From NCBI GenBank assembly GCA_020796225.1, contig CM036755.1:39256806-39320805 (forward strand): 64,000 nucleotides of DNA, written 5' to 3'. Both the position numbers and the translations under genes were made by a program. The notes under the pieces were generated by a model. It saw only the letters and a list, made by a program, of their open reading frames with translations. It searched no databases and had not been told where the DNA came from. The stretch is from Arion vulgaris (Eukaryota > Mollusca > Gastropoda > Stylommatophora > Arionidae). Of this stretch, positions 9,680 to 20,617 are shown piece after piece; positions within the stretch are counted from its first letter, which is position 1, and each line of letters starts with the position of its first letter.

Positions 9680-10051
9680 AATAGGAGGTCTTTATGGCTT
9701 AGAGGTTAGATGCTCAACTCTGGTTCCAATAGCACTCGGGTTGTCCGCTCCGCCCCCCTCGGGCTAGGCGAGATTAAGTTCCTAGTCCGCTCGAAGACGG
9801 ACATTAAAACGTAGGTCCCATGCTGAAGTTGAGCACGTAACAAAAACAATTAGCAGTTCAAAATCGAGAAAGCAGGCTGGAAAACCTCAGCTTTAACAAA
9901 ATTCATAAAAGAAAAAATAATTCCTTGGAAATATTTTAAACATCTTCTAAATAACATTTGGAAACCACGCCGGTGCTGTGGAGTTCGTGCACGGTCGCTG
10001 AGATCTTCATGTGTAATAAAGAGATCAGAGCACACATGGTTACTCACCGAA
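9680..10051 (+). mobile_element. SINE-A, left part (target of LINE insertion)
   Basis: Head at 9690-9760 (GCTTAGAGGTTAGATGCTC), CAGTTCAAAATCGAGAAAGC in the middle, and ends at ACTCACCGAA (10042-10051). The missing 3' tail (GAACAATGATGTTGG plus AATC repeats) is found at 12541-12590 after the LINE. Confidence -1.
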
Positions 10052-12540
10052 AATTGATCGTGTCAAAGCTCAACCTCCGCATCAAGCCTAGAAAACGTCA
10101 CCAGGGTCGCAAACCAACAAAAAGCTGGCAGTCTCCAAATTGAAAAGCTCCGCTGTCACCGAAAGTTTAATAAGAGACCTGGACGACAAATTGAAGGACC
10201 TCCAGTTTGGCAAAACCAGCTTGGACGATGACTGGACTGCCTCAGAGACACCGTGTACCTATCTACCTCTGAGCTCATAGGACACTCTGTACGCAAGAGC
10301 CACAACTGGTTTGACGAAAATGACGAAGAAATCAAGTCTATTCTTCTCACGAAACATGAGACATACAGAGCCTATCAAAATGACTCATCATCATCATCCA
10401 AAAAAACAGCTTTCCTAGATACTCGTAGAAGGGCTCAAGAGAGAATCAGGAAATTACAAGACGCCTGGCTAAGCAAAAATCTGATGAAATCCAGATATAT
10501 GCAGACAGACATGATTTCAAACGCTTCTACGATGCCCTAAAAACTGTTTACGGACCTCAACAATCTCACCCCACTCCCATACTCGATGCAGATGGAGCAA
10601 AGCTACTAATTGACAAGCCTCAGATACTAAATCGCTGGGCAGAACACTTCCGTTCTGTCCTCAACCATCCATCCACTATGTGTTATGAAGCCATAGAGCG
10701 CATGCCCCAGGTCCCAATCAATGCCAAGCTTGATATTCCACCTACCTTAGCAGAGGTCAAGAAGGCAACAAGCCAGATGTCCAGCGGGAAGGCACCGGGT
10801 GCGGACTCAATACCAACCGAAGTCTACAAAGAAGGAGGGCCCACGTTGATGCTAAAATTGACAGAGTTATTTACATCCATTTGGTGCAACGAACGTGTGC
10901 CACAGGAATTAAAGGATGCCACTATTGTCCACCTGTACAAGCGGAAAGGAAACCGCCAGGCCTGCGATAACCACAGGGGATCTCCTCCTGTCAATCGCTG
11001 GCAAAATACTGGCCAGAGTCCTCCTCAATCGATTAATCGATCACCTGGAACAGGACTTACTCCTGAGACCCAATGTGGCTTCAGAGCAGGTCGTGGAACA
11101 GCAGACATGATATTTGCTGCTCGCCAACTACAGGAGAAATGCCAAGAGCAGCACCGTAACCTCTATATGGTCTTTGTCGATCTGACAAAGGCTTTCGACA
11201 CGGTTAACAGGGAGGGTCTATGGAAGATCATGGAAAAATTTGGATGCCCAAGGAAATTCATCAAGATCGTCCAACAGTTTCACGAGGGCATGATGGCACG
11301 TGTACTTGACGAAGGGAGCTGTCGGAAGCCTTCCATGTCACCAACGGCGTCAAACAGGGCTGTGTACTGGCCCCAACACTCTTCAGCATGATGTTTGCTG
11401 CCATGCTCACGGATGTCTTTTGGGAAGGCGACGAACATGGGGTAAAGATTAAATACAGGACAGACGGAAATCTATTCAATCTTCGGAGGTTATAATCCTT
11501 CACCAAAGTAAAAGAATCAACTATCTCAAACCAGTTGTTTGCTGATGACTGTGCCCTCGCTACCAACTCTGTGGAAGAAATGCAGACTTACATGGACAAG
11601 TTCTCAATGGCCTGTGATAGGTTTGGCCTCACCATTAACACCAAAAACAGAGGTCATGTTCCAGCCCGCCCCTAGAGAACAGTATTACGATCCAGTCATC
11701 AACATTAAACACCAGCGTCTCCAGTCAACGGACAACTTTGCTTATCTTGGCAGCCTCCTATCCAGATCGGCAAACATAGATTCTGAGGTCCACAACAGGA
11801 TATCCAAAGCCAGTGCTGCGTTCGGAAGGTTACGTGTCACTGTGTGGGAACGGAAGGGATAAGCATAGTCACAAAGCTGAAAGTTTACCAGGCCATAGTG
11901 CTAACCACGCTGCTGTACGCAAGCGAGACATTTACAGTGTATAGCAGACACGAAAGAAAATTAAACCATTTCCACACAAACTGTCTACGCAGAATACTAA
12001 AAATAAACTGGCAGGACAAAATTCCAGACAGCGAAGTCCTCACAAGAGCAAAGATCCCAAGCGTCAACACCCTGTTGCAGAAGGCCCAACTGAGATGGGT
12101 AGGTCACGTTGCTCGAATGCCTGATAAACGCATCCCAAAACAGTTGATGTATGGCGAACTTGAAGGGGCAGACGTTTAGCTGGTGGACAGAAAAACGCTT
12201 TAAAGACGCTCTTAAAGTGTCTCTGAAATGCTTCGATATAGACAATACGTGCTGGGAATCCTTGCGCAAGATCGCCAAATGTGGAGCTGTAACAACAAAA
12301 GAGGAACCCGAATAGCTGAGAATCATCGTATTGTTGAGTCACAGAGAAAACGAGCAGCGCGAAAAGACAGAGCACACAACACGCACATGTCTAACCTTGA
12401 TCATGTATGCCCCACCTGTGGTCGGGGATTCTGTTCTAGGATTGGGCTCTACAGTCACCTCCGCACACACCAGAGAGGTGCAACAGTACACGTCTGAGAT
12501 TGTTGTCATCATGGCTTGCGATGGACGGCTATTAGATTAG
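10052..12540 (+). pseudogene. Non-LTR retrotransposon (LINE), 5'-truncated, RT plus C2H2 finger
   Basis: Translated in pieces because of several frameshifts and stops. In order: a linker (about 10250-10540), the RT palm with SSGKAPGADSIPTEVYKEGG (10.78 kb), DLTKAFDTVNREGLW (11.18 kb), QCGFRAGRGTADM (11.07 kb), the catalytic block LFADDCALATNS (11.54 kb), the connection domain with YLGSLLSRSANIDSEVHNRI (11.75 kb), LRWVGHVARM (12.09 kb), and a terminal finger CPTCGRGF followed by LYSHLRTH (12.41 kb). No endonuclease domain remains. The element is flanked by ACTCACCGAA on both sides, a 10-bp target duplication within a SINE-A. It resembles LINEs abundant in molluscs and flatworms. It is non-functional. 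Confidence -1.
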
Positions 12541-12590
12541 ACTCACCGAAGAACAATGATGTTGGTCCTATTAATCAATCAATTAATGTA
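12541..12590 (+). mobile_element. SINE-A, 3' tail displaced by LINE
   Basis: ACTCACCGAA then GAACAATGATGTTGGTCC and AATC repeats: the rest of the SINE at 9680-10051. Confidence -1.
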
Positions 12591-12911
12591 AATATATATT
12601 TAAGTATTACACCTACTGTTAACTACGTATCACATAATCTTTGTTTAATACAAGTTCAAGTGTCAAAAAACAATTGTGGTCTGAACTTAGAAACACTTTT
12701 GGTATGGAAAGAGTTAAACGGTAATGTGACAATAGAAAAAAGACAACAAAAATAGAGAAAATACTAGGCATGCTGACAGTGTTATATGCAAGAACATCAA
12801 CAATAAAATTGATCGCAACGACTTTAGACTTAAGACACTAAATTGTTGAGATTCATTATACGCAACGTTAGTATGCATGCCACCTGATGATAAAATGGAT
12901 GTCGCACATAC

Positions 12912-13064
12912 CCGCTTTGGTAATTTGATAATCCAGGACGGGGGGACGATGATACTAGCGTGAATTCCCAGAGTACACTGCTCCTCAATCTGTTGCATCA
13001 TAAAGCACGTGGTCTTATTGTGGTAAGCAGATTTACACCAGGAGCAGCTGATGGCGATGATGTC
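12912..13064 (-). CDS. DGKZ/DGKI: Diacylglycerol kinase exon: second half of C1 domain 2
   Basis: A 153-bp, phase 0/0 exon of 51 codons. It contains [19 protein letters not shown], supplying late cysteine and histidine zinc ligands of the second C1 domain, and then [15 protein letters not shown], the segment that follows C1-2 in DGK zeta and iota. The acceptor is a pyrimidine tract ending CGTTTAG and the donor is GTATGT. It lies 76 bp from a minus-strand LINE 3' end (13140-13480), so it sits between two oppositely oriented copies of one LINE family. The zeta/iota assignment rests mainly on this exon and the microexon upstream. Confidence -1.
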
Positions 13065-13139
13065 CTAAACGAAGAAAAGATATAAAAAAAACATGGACAA
13101 CTCAATGAAAGTACAACAAACATATATCTTTATGGGATG

Positions 13140-13480
13140 TTATAGCCGCCCATCGAAAGCGATGATGACAACAATCTCAGACATGTGCTGCTGCACCTCT
13201 CTGGTGTGTGCGGAGGTGATTGTAGAGTCCCATCTTAGAACAGAATCCCCTTCCACAGGTGGGGCATACATATCAAGATTAAACATGTGGATGTTGTGTA
13301 TTCTGTCTTTTCGCGCAGCTCGTTTACTCTGTGCCTCAATGGCACGATGATTCTCAGCTATGCGGGTTTCTGTTGTGTTGTTACAGCGCCACATTTGGCG
13401 ATCTTGCACAAATGATTCCCATCACGTGGTGTCTATATCGAAGAATTTCAGCGACACTTTAAGAGTGTCTTTAAAACGTG
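13140..13480 (-). pseudogene. LINE 3' end, same family as 10052-12540
   Basis: The minus strand encodes DRQMWRCNN, TRIAENHRAIEAQSKRAARK and a degraded finger region, matching the plus-strand copy at 12.2-12.5 kb. It is truncated at about 13480, where a 42-bp tandem repeat begins. Confidence -1.
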
Positions 13481-13732
13481 TTTGGCATGAAGCAGACATG
13501 GCAACAGACACCATAAAACGTGTTTGGCATGAAGCAGACATGGCAACAGACACCATAAAACGTGTTTGGCATGAAGCAGACATGGCAACAGACACCATAA
13601 AACGTGTTTGGCATGAAGCAGACATGGCAACAGACACCATAAAACGTGTTTGGCATGAAGCAGACATGGCAACAGACACCATAAAACGTGTTTGGCATGA
13701 AGCAGACATGGCAACAGACACCATAAAACGTT
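13478..13732. repeat. 42-bp tandem repeat, 6 copies
   Basis: The unit is GTTTGGCATGAAGCAGACAT plus GGCAACAGACACCATAAAAC and two bases. It adjoins the truncated LINE end. The 14-codon frame it produces on both strands is an artefact of the period. Confidence -1.
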
Positions 13733-13764
13733 TTCTTCTTCTTCTTCGTTCTTCTTGTCAATGA

Positions 13765-14345
13765 TTCTATCACTTTATTCGTTACAGACCCTGACACAAC
13801 AGTGCTTAGAGAACAGGTTCGTATGCGAGTATCATTTTCTATCACTTTATTCGTTACAGACCCTGACACAACAGTGCTTAGAGAACATGTTCGTATGCGA
13901 GTATCATTTTCTATTACTTTATTCGTTACAGACCCTGACACAACAGTGCTTAGAGAACATGTTCGTATGCGAGTATCATTTTCTATCACTTTATTCGTTA
14001 CAGACCCTGACACAACAGTGCTTAGAGAACAGGTCCGTATGCGAGTATCATTTTCTATCACTTTATTTGTTACAGACCCTGACACAACAGTGCTTAGAGA
14101 ACAGGTTCGTATGCGAGTATCATTTCCTATCACTTTATTTGTTACAGACCCTCACACAACAGTACTTAGAGAACAGGTTCGTATGCGAGTATCATTTTCT
14201 CACTTTATTTGTTACAGACCCTGACACAACAGTGCTTAGAGAACAGGTTCGTATGCGAGTATCATTTTCTATCACTTTATTCGTTACAGACCCTGACACA
14301 ACAGTGCTTAGAGAACAGGTTCGTATGCGAGTATCATTTTCTCGA
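13765..14345. repeat. 72-bp tandem repeat, 8 copies
   Basis: Units start at 13839, 13911 and so on, each with ATTCGTTACAGACCCTGACA and GTTCGTATGCGAGTATCATT. One unit is short by two bases. A single diverged copy with matching 3' flank occurs at 20495-20610. Confidence -1.
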
Positions 14346-14880
14346 CATCCTTAGTTAGAATTATGTTTTATAGTTTGTTCCAAAATTCCTGATCATCTTT
14401 ACCGACCAATATAAAATCATCCACTTGACAGCAATTCTTGATTTTTATATTTTTAGATAGGTAACAGTGACGACGTTTCAAAAGTATTTATTGCCCACCC
14501 AAAACTTTAGTTATGTAAGATTTGAATTATATGTTATTACTAATTTAACAGCGATAATGATTTGGTATGATTTTAGAATGTTAACGGTACGAAAGTGAAG
14601 TATTGACGTCAAGATGCCAATGTGCGCTCCACGTGCAATTCAGCAGTAGTTAAAATCGGGAATCCCGTGAAATTAATCATTTCACACTGTATGTGAAAGA
14701 TTGTCATTGGCGTGTCACAAACCATTTATTTGCATTACTTGAAACAAAAGGTACTATTTTATTATCAGTATTAGAAATGAGTTTGAAGTGTAAATTCACT
14801 ACCATGCAGAAGGTGACTGCACAACTGTATAGCTACTTCTGCAGAGAAGCCCGACGTGGTGGTTTATATCACAACTTACA
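14346..14880. other. Intron sequence, nothing firm recognised
   Basis: AT-rich, with the 3' flank shared with 20.57-20.61 kb (TTAGAATTATG) at its left edge. No coding signature. Confidence -1.
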
Positions 14881-14965
14881 AGACCCGAAGAGGAGAACAC
14901 AACATGCTCTTGGTACTAACCGAAGTGCAATGATGATGGTTTTATCAATCAATCAATCAATCATT
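14880..14965 (+). mobile_element. SINE-A 3' tail
   Basis: ACCGAAGTGCAATGATGATG then AATC repeats, ending about 23 bp short of the microexon donor. Only the last 80 bp are recognisable. Confidence -1.
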
Positions 14966-14989
14966 TTATTTCAAACGTTTATATCTTAC

Positions 14990-15022
14990 CTTGTTTTGAA
15001 ATGAAAATCGTTGTTGGAATGA
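14990..15022 (-). CDS. DGKZ/DGKI: Diacylglycerol kinase 33-bp microexon, C1 domain 2
   Basis: An 11-codon, phase 0/0 microexon encoding SFQQRFSFQNK, which fills exactly the gap between QCGK of the upstream exon and [10 protein letters not shown] of the downstream one. The same place in vertebrate DGK zeta and iota reads GFQQKF followed by a short phenylalanine/serine stretch. The acceptor follows a run of T (TTTTTTGCAG) and the donor is GTAAGA. It is far below the usual size limit of gene finders. A SINE-A tail lies about 25 bp downstream of the donor. Confidence is high because frame, length and residues all agree. Confidence -1.
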
Positions 15023-15394
15023 CTGCAAAAAACAAAGAGATTAATAAATGAAGACTTCTGATAATAAGAGAAAAGAATAAGCATTGTCTATAAATAAATG
15101 TATATTGACCAAAACTCAAACCACAGAACCTAACAGAGCACAATTATATTTCACAATGCTTTGTTAATACCTTAAAGACAGCAATTAAAGAAAGGGATCA
15201 ATATTCAATAGCTTATTTAGCACAAAGAGCTTCCACCATAATAGCTGGATTTAAATATCAGCGACGTTCGTTACAATCTTAGAACGTTTAAGCAAAACAA
15301 ACAGTCTGACAAAGTTAGCAAATTTCCATGGGAGACATTACCAATACTCATCATCATCAAATGACAATGAAAATCATGACAAATCCTTTACAGA

Positions 15395-15590
15395 ACTTAG
15401 CCATCAACTACAGTAAACAAGTTGTTGATTTTCTAGGCACCACATATACCTTCAGTAGTTTGCCATTGCTTTCTGAACGGTGGGGGCATATTTTAAAATT
15501 TACCGAACTGTCTGCCGCGTAGTTTGAACCAGGTACACTTGGGTTGCAAACAAGCTAACTACCGCTTAAGCTATAGACGCCCACTATTAT
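15395..15590 (-). mobile_element. SINE-E
   Basis: The minus strand carries the tRNA-like head near 15590 and the core AGAAAGCAATGGCAAACTAC. It is more diverged than the copies at 46145-46370 and 49575-49805. Confidence -1.
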
Positions 15591-15670
15591 AACATAGACA
15601 GAAACATTTTTTAATTAAAAGAAATATTTAAACATGACTTTTCTCGCCTATTCAATGCAAAAGGCGATGT

Positions 15671-16249
15671 AGAAGAAGATGATGATGCTGAAGACGATGA
15701 TGATGATGAAGACGATGATGATGAAGATGATGATGAAGACGATGAAGATGATGATGAAGATGATGAAGATGATGATGAAGATGATGATGATGAAGACGAT
15801 GATGATGATGAAGATGATGATGATGAAGACGATGAAGACGATGATGATGAAGATGATGATGATGAAGACGATGAAGACGATGAAGACGATGATGATGAAG
15901 ATGATGATGATGAAGACGATGAAGACGATGATGATGAAGATGATGATGATGAAGACGATGATGATGAAGATGATGATGCTGAAGACGATGATGATGATGA
16001 AGACGATGATGATGAAGATGATGATGAAGATGATGATGAAGATGATGATGAAGATGATGATGAAGAAGATGATGATGAAGATGATGATGAAGATGATGAT
16101 GAAGACGATGATGATGAAGATGATGATGATGATGATGAAGACGATGATGAAGAAGATGATGAAGAAGATGATGATGAAGATGATGATGAAGATGATGATG
16201 ATGATGATGATGATGAAGATGATGATGAAGACGATGATGATGAAGATGT

Positions 16250-16280
<31 letters not shown>

Positions 16281-16751
16281 GAAGATGATGAAGAAGATGA
16301 AGAAGATGATGATGATGATGATGATGATGAAGAAGATGATGAAGAAGATGAAGAAGATGATGATGATGATGATGATGATGAAGATGATGATGATGATGAT
16401 GATGAAGATGATGATGAAGGCGATGATGATGAAGATGATGATGATGATGATGATGATGAAGATGATGATGAAGACGATGATGATGAAGATGATGATGATG
16501 ATGATGATGATGATGAAGATGATGATGAAGACGATGATGATGAAGACGATGATGATGAAGACGATGATGATGAAGATGATGATGAAGATGATGATGAAGA
16601 TGATGAAGATGATGATGAAGATGATGATGATGAAGATGATGATGATGATTATGATGATGATGATGATGAAGATGATGATGAAGATGATGATGAAGATGAT
16701 GATGAAGATGATGATGATGATGAAGATGATGATGAAGACGATGATGATGAA

Positions 16752-16784
<33 letters not shown>

Positions 16785-17087
16785 GACGATGATGAAGAAG
16801 ATGATGAAGAAGATGAAGAAGATGATGAATAAGATGATGATGAATAAGATGATGGAGAAAATGAAGATGATGTTGATGATGCAGATGATGATGATGAAGA
16901 AGATAATGATGAAAAAGATGATGATGAAGAAGATGATGATGAAAACGATGATGAAGAAGATGATGATGATGATGACGATGATGATGAAGATGATGATGAA
17001 GACGATGATGATGAAGATGATGATGATGAAGATGATGATGATGATGATGATGATGATGAAGACGATGATGATGAAGATGAGGAGGAA

Positions 17088-17123
<36 letters not shown>

Positions 17124-17186
17124 GATGATGATGATGATGATTATGATGATGATGAAGAAGATGATGATGAAGACGATGATGATGAA

Positions 17187-17231
<45 letters not shown>

Positions 17232-17830
17232 GATGATGATGATGAAGAAGACGATGATGAAGAAGATGATGAAGAAGATGATGAAGATGATGATGAAGAC
17301 GATGAAGATGATGATGAATAAGATGATGATGAATAAGATGATGATGAATAAGATGATGATGAAGAAGATGATGATGAAGATGATGAAGATGATGATGAAG
17401 AAGATGATGATGAAGACGATGATGATGAAGATGATGATGAAGACGATGATGATGAAGATGATGATGAAGAAGATGATGATGAAGACGATGATGATGAAGA
17501 TGATGATGAAGAAGATGATGATGAAGACGATGATGATGAAGATGATGATGAAGAAGATGATGATGAAAACGATGATGATGAAGACGAGGATGAAGAAGAT
17601 AGTAAAGACGTCGAAAAAAACGAAGAATTAGACGATGAAGACGTCTGAGAAGACGACGAAGAAAACGAAGAAAAAGACGACGATGAAGACGATGATGAAG
17701 AGGACGATGATGAAGAGGACGATGATTTAGACAATAACTAAGACAATGAGGAGAGTGATGATGAAAACGGCTTTGATAAGGACGATGATAAAGACGACGA
17801 AGAAGACGCAGAAGAAGACGACGATGAATA
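15671..17830. repeat. GAT/GAA/GAC array, about 2.1 kb
   Basis: Nearly pure GAY/GAR triplets to about 17580, then a more diverged stretch to 17830. Read as GAT/GAA it is an Asp/Glu run entered from an open frame (RLFNAKGDVEEDDD) but it contains TAA stops from about 16829 on. Met/Lys, Ser and His/Leu frames on either strand are artefacts. Transcribed as part of the kinase intron, the sense strand is pyrimidine-rich. Confidence -1.
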
Positions 17831-18430
17831 TAACGAAGAAAAAAAAAGAAGTGTGGGGCTGTGGTACCTTCAGAATGACAGGAGAATATCATTTACTAAA
17901 AGAATGTCAGATTGAAGAACAGATAACTCTTGTATGGTCATTACGTGGACTATTTCCGAATACACTCTTTAAGAAAACAAAGCGCCTACAGCTGACAGCT
18001 TCATCCGTTAAAAAATATTCAACTTGAGATATATGCGAGTGTTCCAGCAAGAAGAAGAAGAAGCAGACAAGAATGAAGTGTGAGGGAGGACAAATATAGC
18101 AACAAGGGATGTAATTGTACAACTAAAAGTGGTGCAAGTGATACATGAAGCACTTGAAGAGATGGTTCAAGAACAATATGTGGCTATGAGGACATTCTGA
18201 GGAGGGGATTAGAGAAGATGAAATGTTGCAGGGAGATATTAGAAGAAAGGATAGAAAATATGGTTATAGGCCCCGGCACCCCACGGGCGAAGAATGAAAG
18301 GTTCAGTAGGTATAAAGACAAATAAATCACGAATAAGGAAATAAAAATATTCATCATCATCAAGTGCTTTTTCCGCATCGGATGTTGGTTGCAATGGTGC
18401 TCCAACACCTTCTGCACCATGCATTGATAT
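17831..18430. other. Intron sequence, nothing recognised
   Basis: Follows the GAT/GAA array. Short open frames without recognisable motifs. Confidence -1.
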
Positions 18431-18610
18431 TGCATGCTTCTGCTTCTTTTTCTTCTTCACCCTTAGCCTCTAGGAAGGCGTAGGCCCGCAACCAAAGCCT
18501 TAAAAGCCCTACTATCCAAGGACATCGCTTTTAGATATCTCCACTCACTCCCACTTTCTTGCATTCCGTCTACAACTCCTATTTCTATATGTTCTTGGGT
18601 CTTCTATTAT
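18430..18610 (-). mobile_element. SINE-B-related element, 3' part
   Basis: CTTCTTTTTCTTCTTCACCC then AGGCGTAGGCCCGCAACCAA matches the copy at 20618-20935. The GAA-type tail is on the minus strand. Confidence -1.
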
Positions 18611-18619
18611 CTCTATTAC

Positions 18620-19120
18620 AAGACAACGTGTATCAATCAAGGTTATATTATGTTACAAATAAAGATTCACAATAAGGAATATCAGTATTATTAACATTTT
18701 TCACTCACCCATGTAGTGCCGAAACCCGCAAGGGAAGAAAAGAATAGTACCACTGAACCTACAAGGCATGTCGTAAGAGGCGACTTATGTAGGACCTAGG
18801 GAAGCTATCCTAGTAAATAAAAAGCATCGCAAAACGCGAATGTGCTGGCCTACTTGTAGACGCATAACTTGCACAGCACACAATCACTCTTAGACTCAGA
18901 TCACATAGAAATCACAGAGTGTTCGATATTGAGCATTTGAAGAAGAAGAAGAGTTTAAATTAATAAATAACCATGGACTCGTTGAATTGTGTAAAATTGC
19001 TGAAAACCTTACAGTGTTATATCAAACACTTATAAAAACCAGCCCACATTAAACAGGAATTATGATTGTCCCGTCTGAGCTAGTCGGCCTTATGTTGCCG
19101 GAGGTTACGGTTAAAACATA
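18620..19120 (+). repeat. Dispersed repeat R3, copy 1, split by SINE-B
   Basis: AATCAAGGTTATATTATGTT at 18635 and CAGTGTTATATCAAACACTT, then CCTTATGTTGCCGGAGG, match 26205-26450 and 38765-39040. The SINE-B at 18718-18953 interrupts it. Confidence -1.
18718..18953 (+). mobile_element. SINE-B inserted in R3
   Basis: CAAGGCATGTCGTAAGAGGC, GTAGACGCATAACTTGC and a GAAGAAGAAGAAG end. The other R3 copies lack it at this point. Confidence -1.
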
Positions 19121-19214
19121 CTGAGCACCTATAGGTATGTAGTGGTCCGGAGCGCATGCACGTTAATTATATCGTTGCTGCCAAAACAACCATCGGTTGA
19201 CAGTACAAAGAAAA

Positions 19215-19545
19215 GTGGTTGAAAGACCACCCACAACACAGGAGTGGGGATGAGTACTATGGTCTATCCCGTAGTGAACAAGTTGTTATATTCCGCCTCC
19301 GTACCGGCCCTAACAGACTTAGTGCCCACATGTTCAACAAATTTAAAATTGGCACAACTATATTGTGCCACTGTGAAAAGGCGGACATGACGGCAAAGCA
19401 CATACTGCAAGACTGCCAGTTGTTAGCAGGCCTGAGAAACGAAAGCTGGCCCGATAACACTTGGCTTCGCGAGAAGCTGTACGGAGGGACGGAGTCCCTA
19501 AAAACAACAGCAGAATTGATGAGAAAATATGGTTCATCGGTCTAG
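19215..19545 (+). pseudogene. LINE ORF2 C-terminus downstream of RNase H
   Basis: Open for 108 codons to a stop at 19545. It has EQVVIFRLRTGPNRLSAHMF, a zinc-knuckle-like CHCEKADMTAKHILQDC (C-x-C-x7-H-x4-C) and ends in MRKYGSSV. This arrangement closes the ORF2 of RNase H-bearing LINEs in many invertebrates. Only the last tenth of the protein is present. Confidence -1.
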
Positions 19546-19734
19546 GCGGGATCGAGAGAGAGAAATATCGCTACTGTTGTTTGTAGAGGAAGTAAAAAAG
19601 GCGTTATAAGAAAATAATAGAAAACGGCAAATGGGCTATAAAGCATAAGGTCGTCCATGGAAAAGATGGATCACAGAATTAACAGAAACGATGGACAATT
19701 TTCGCTCATTGGCTGCTCTTATTGGCCGTGCTTG

Positions 19735-20325
19735 CTAACATAGTGTTGGCCACAGCCATCTCTAATATTGGGCCGAATAACTGACCGGGAAAACCTTGAC
19801 CTAGTTAGAGTTGGGGGGCTGGATTTTATATGTTTTTTTTTACACGGCACAATGGATCATTCTAGGGCAAGCTACCCTAGTAAATAAACAGCTGGGTGAA
19901 ATATGGTGGGCGGGCCTAGTCACCATGGGCGCATAATCGTACAGCGTAAAAACTGTTCTGTCAAAGATCAATTATATATCACACAAAAAATGATAAAATT
20001 GGCCGTGAAGAACAAGCGAAAGAAGAAGAAGAAGAAGAATATATATTTGATAGAACACTGCAAGCTTTTTATGCAATTTTATTTAATTCTATGAGTCTAT
20101 GGTTATTTATTGATGAAAAATATTCATAATATTGATATTCCTTATTGTTAAACTTAACTTGTTTCATAATATAATTTTGATTTAACATTTTGTGTTGATT
20201 TAAAAAGAATTCGTCTATATACAACAATACTGGAATGCGAGGTCACGTGACGGTTGAGGTCTTATAACCTAGAATTTTTACCTGAGTCCGCTGGCCGTAC
20301 GAGTTTATAGTTGGCTGTGTGTTGG
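19735..20325 (+). repeat. Dispersed repeat R1, copy 2, extended by a SINE-B-like insertion
   Basis: GCCGAATAACTGACCGGGAA matches 1250; the piece 19860-20040 is SINE-B-like and ends AAGAAGAAGAAGAA; R1 resumes at 20041 (TTTGATAGAACACTGCAAGC). Copy 1 has no insertion at the corresponding point. Confidence -1.
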
Positions 20326-20367
20326 CCATATAAGTCACTGACCGAAATAAAAGAATGAAATACCAAC

Positions 20368-20436
20368 CTTGCCACATTGCTTGCACTTTCCTTCCTGTCG
20401 TCGCCGATGCACCCAATGATGCCTCATGAATGTTTG
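20368..20436 (-). CDS. DGKZ/DGKI: Diacylglycerol kinase exon: start of C1 domain 2
   Basis: A 69-bp, phase 0/0 exon that reads [14 protein letters not shown] and QCGK. The histidine opens the second C1 domain and the CxxC pair gives its first zinc ligands. [10 protein letters not shown] is near invariant in DGK zeta and iota. The acceptor is CTTCTCACAG and the donor GTTGGT, a weaker but acceptable 5' splice site. A diverged single copy of the 72-bp repeat otherwise arrayed at 13.8-14.3 kb begins about 50 bp upstream of the acceptor on the gene's strand. Confidence -1.
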
Positions 20437-20494
20437 CTGTGAGAAGTAAACATTGAGAACAGTTCAGTCACAATCATGAAACAGAAATACTATC

Positions 20495-20610
20495 CATTCT
20501 ATTACTCTATTCGTTACTTGCACCGAGACAGCAGGTGCTTGGAAAACAGGTACGTATACTAGTATCATTTTCTGGATATACTTAGAATTATGGTTTAGTT
20601 TATTAAGTCT
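20495..20610 (+). repeat. Single diverged copy of the 72-bp repeat
   Basis: CTCTATTCGTTACTTGCACC and GTATACTAGTATCATTTTCT, then GAATTATGGTTTAGTTT, match one unit plus the right flank of the array at 13.8-14.4 kb. It probably represents the pre-expansion state. Confidence -1.
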
Positions 20611-20617
20611 TCTTCTT

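Noticed and set aside
13471..14354. Repeat-protein-like frames of 100-220 codons
   Set aside because: Periods of 42 and 72 bp, both multiples of three, open on both strands.
15652..17892. 746-codon His/Leu-rich frame and 650-codon Met/Lys frame
   Set aside because: Shadows of the GAT/GAA triplet array in other frames.
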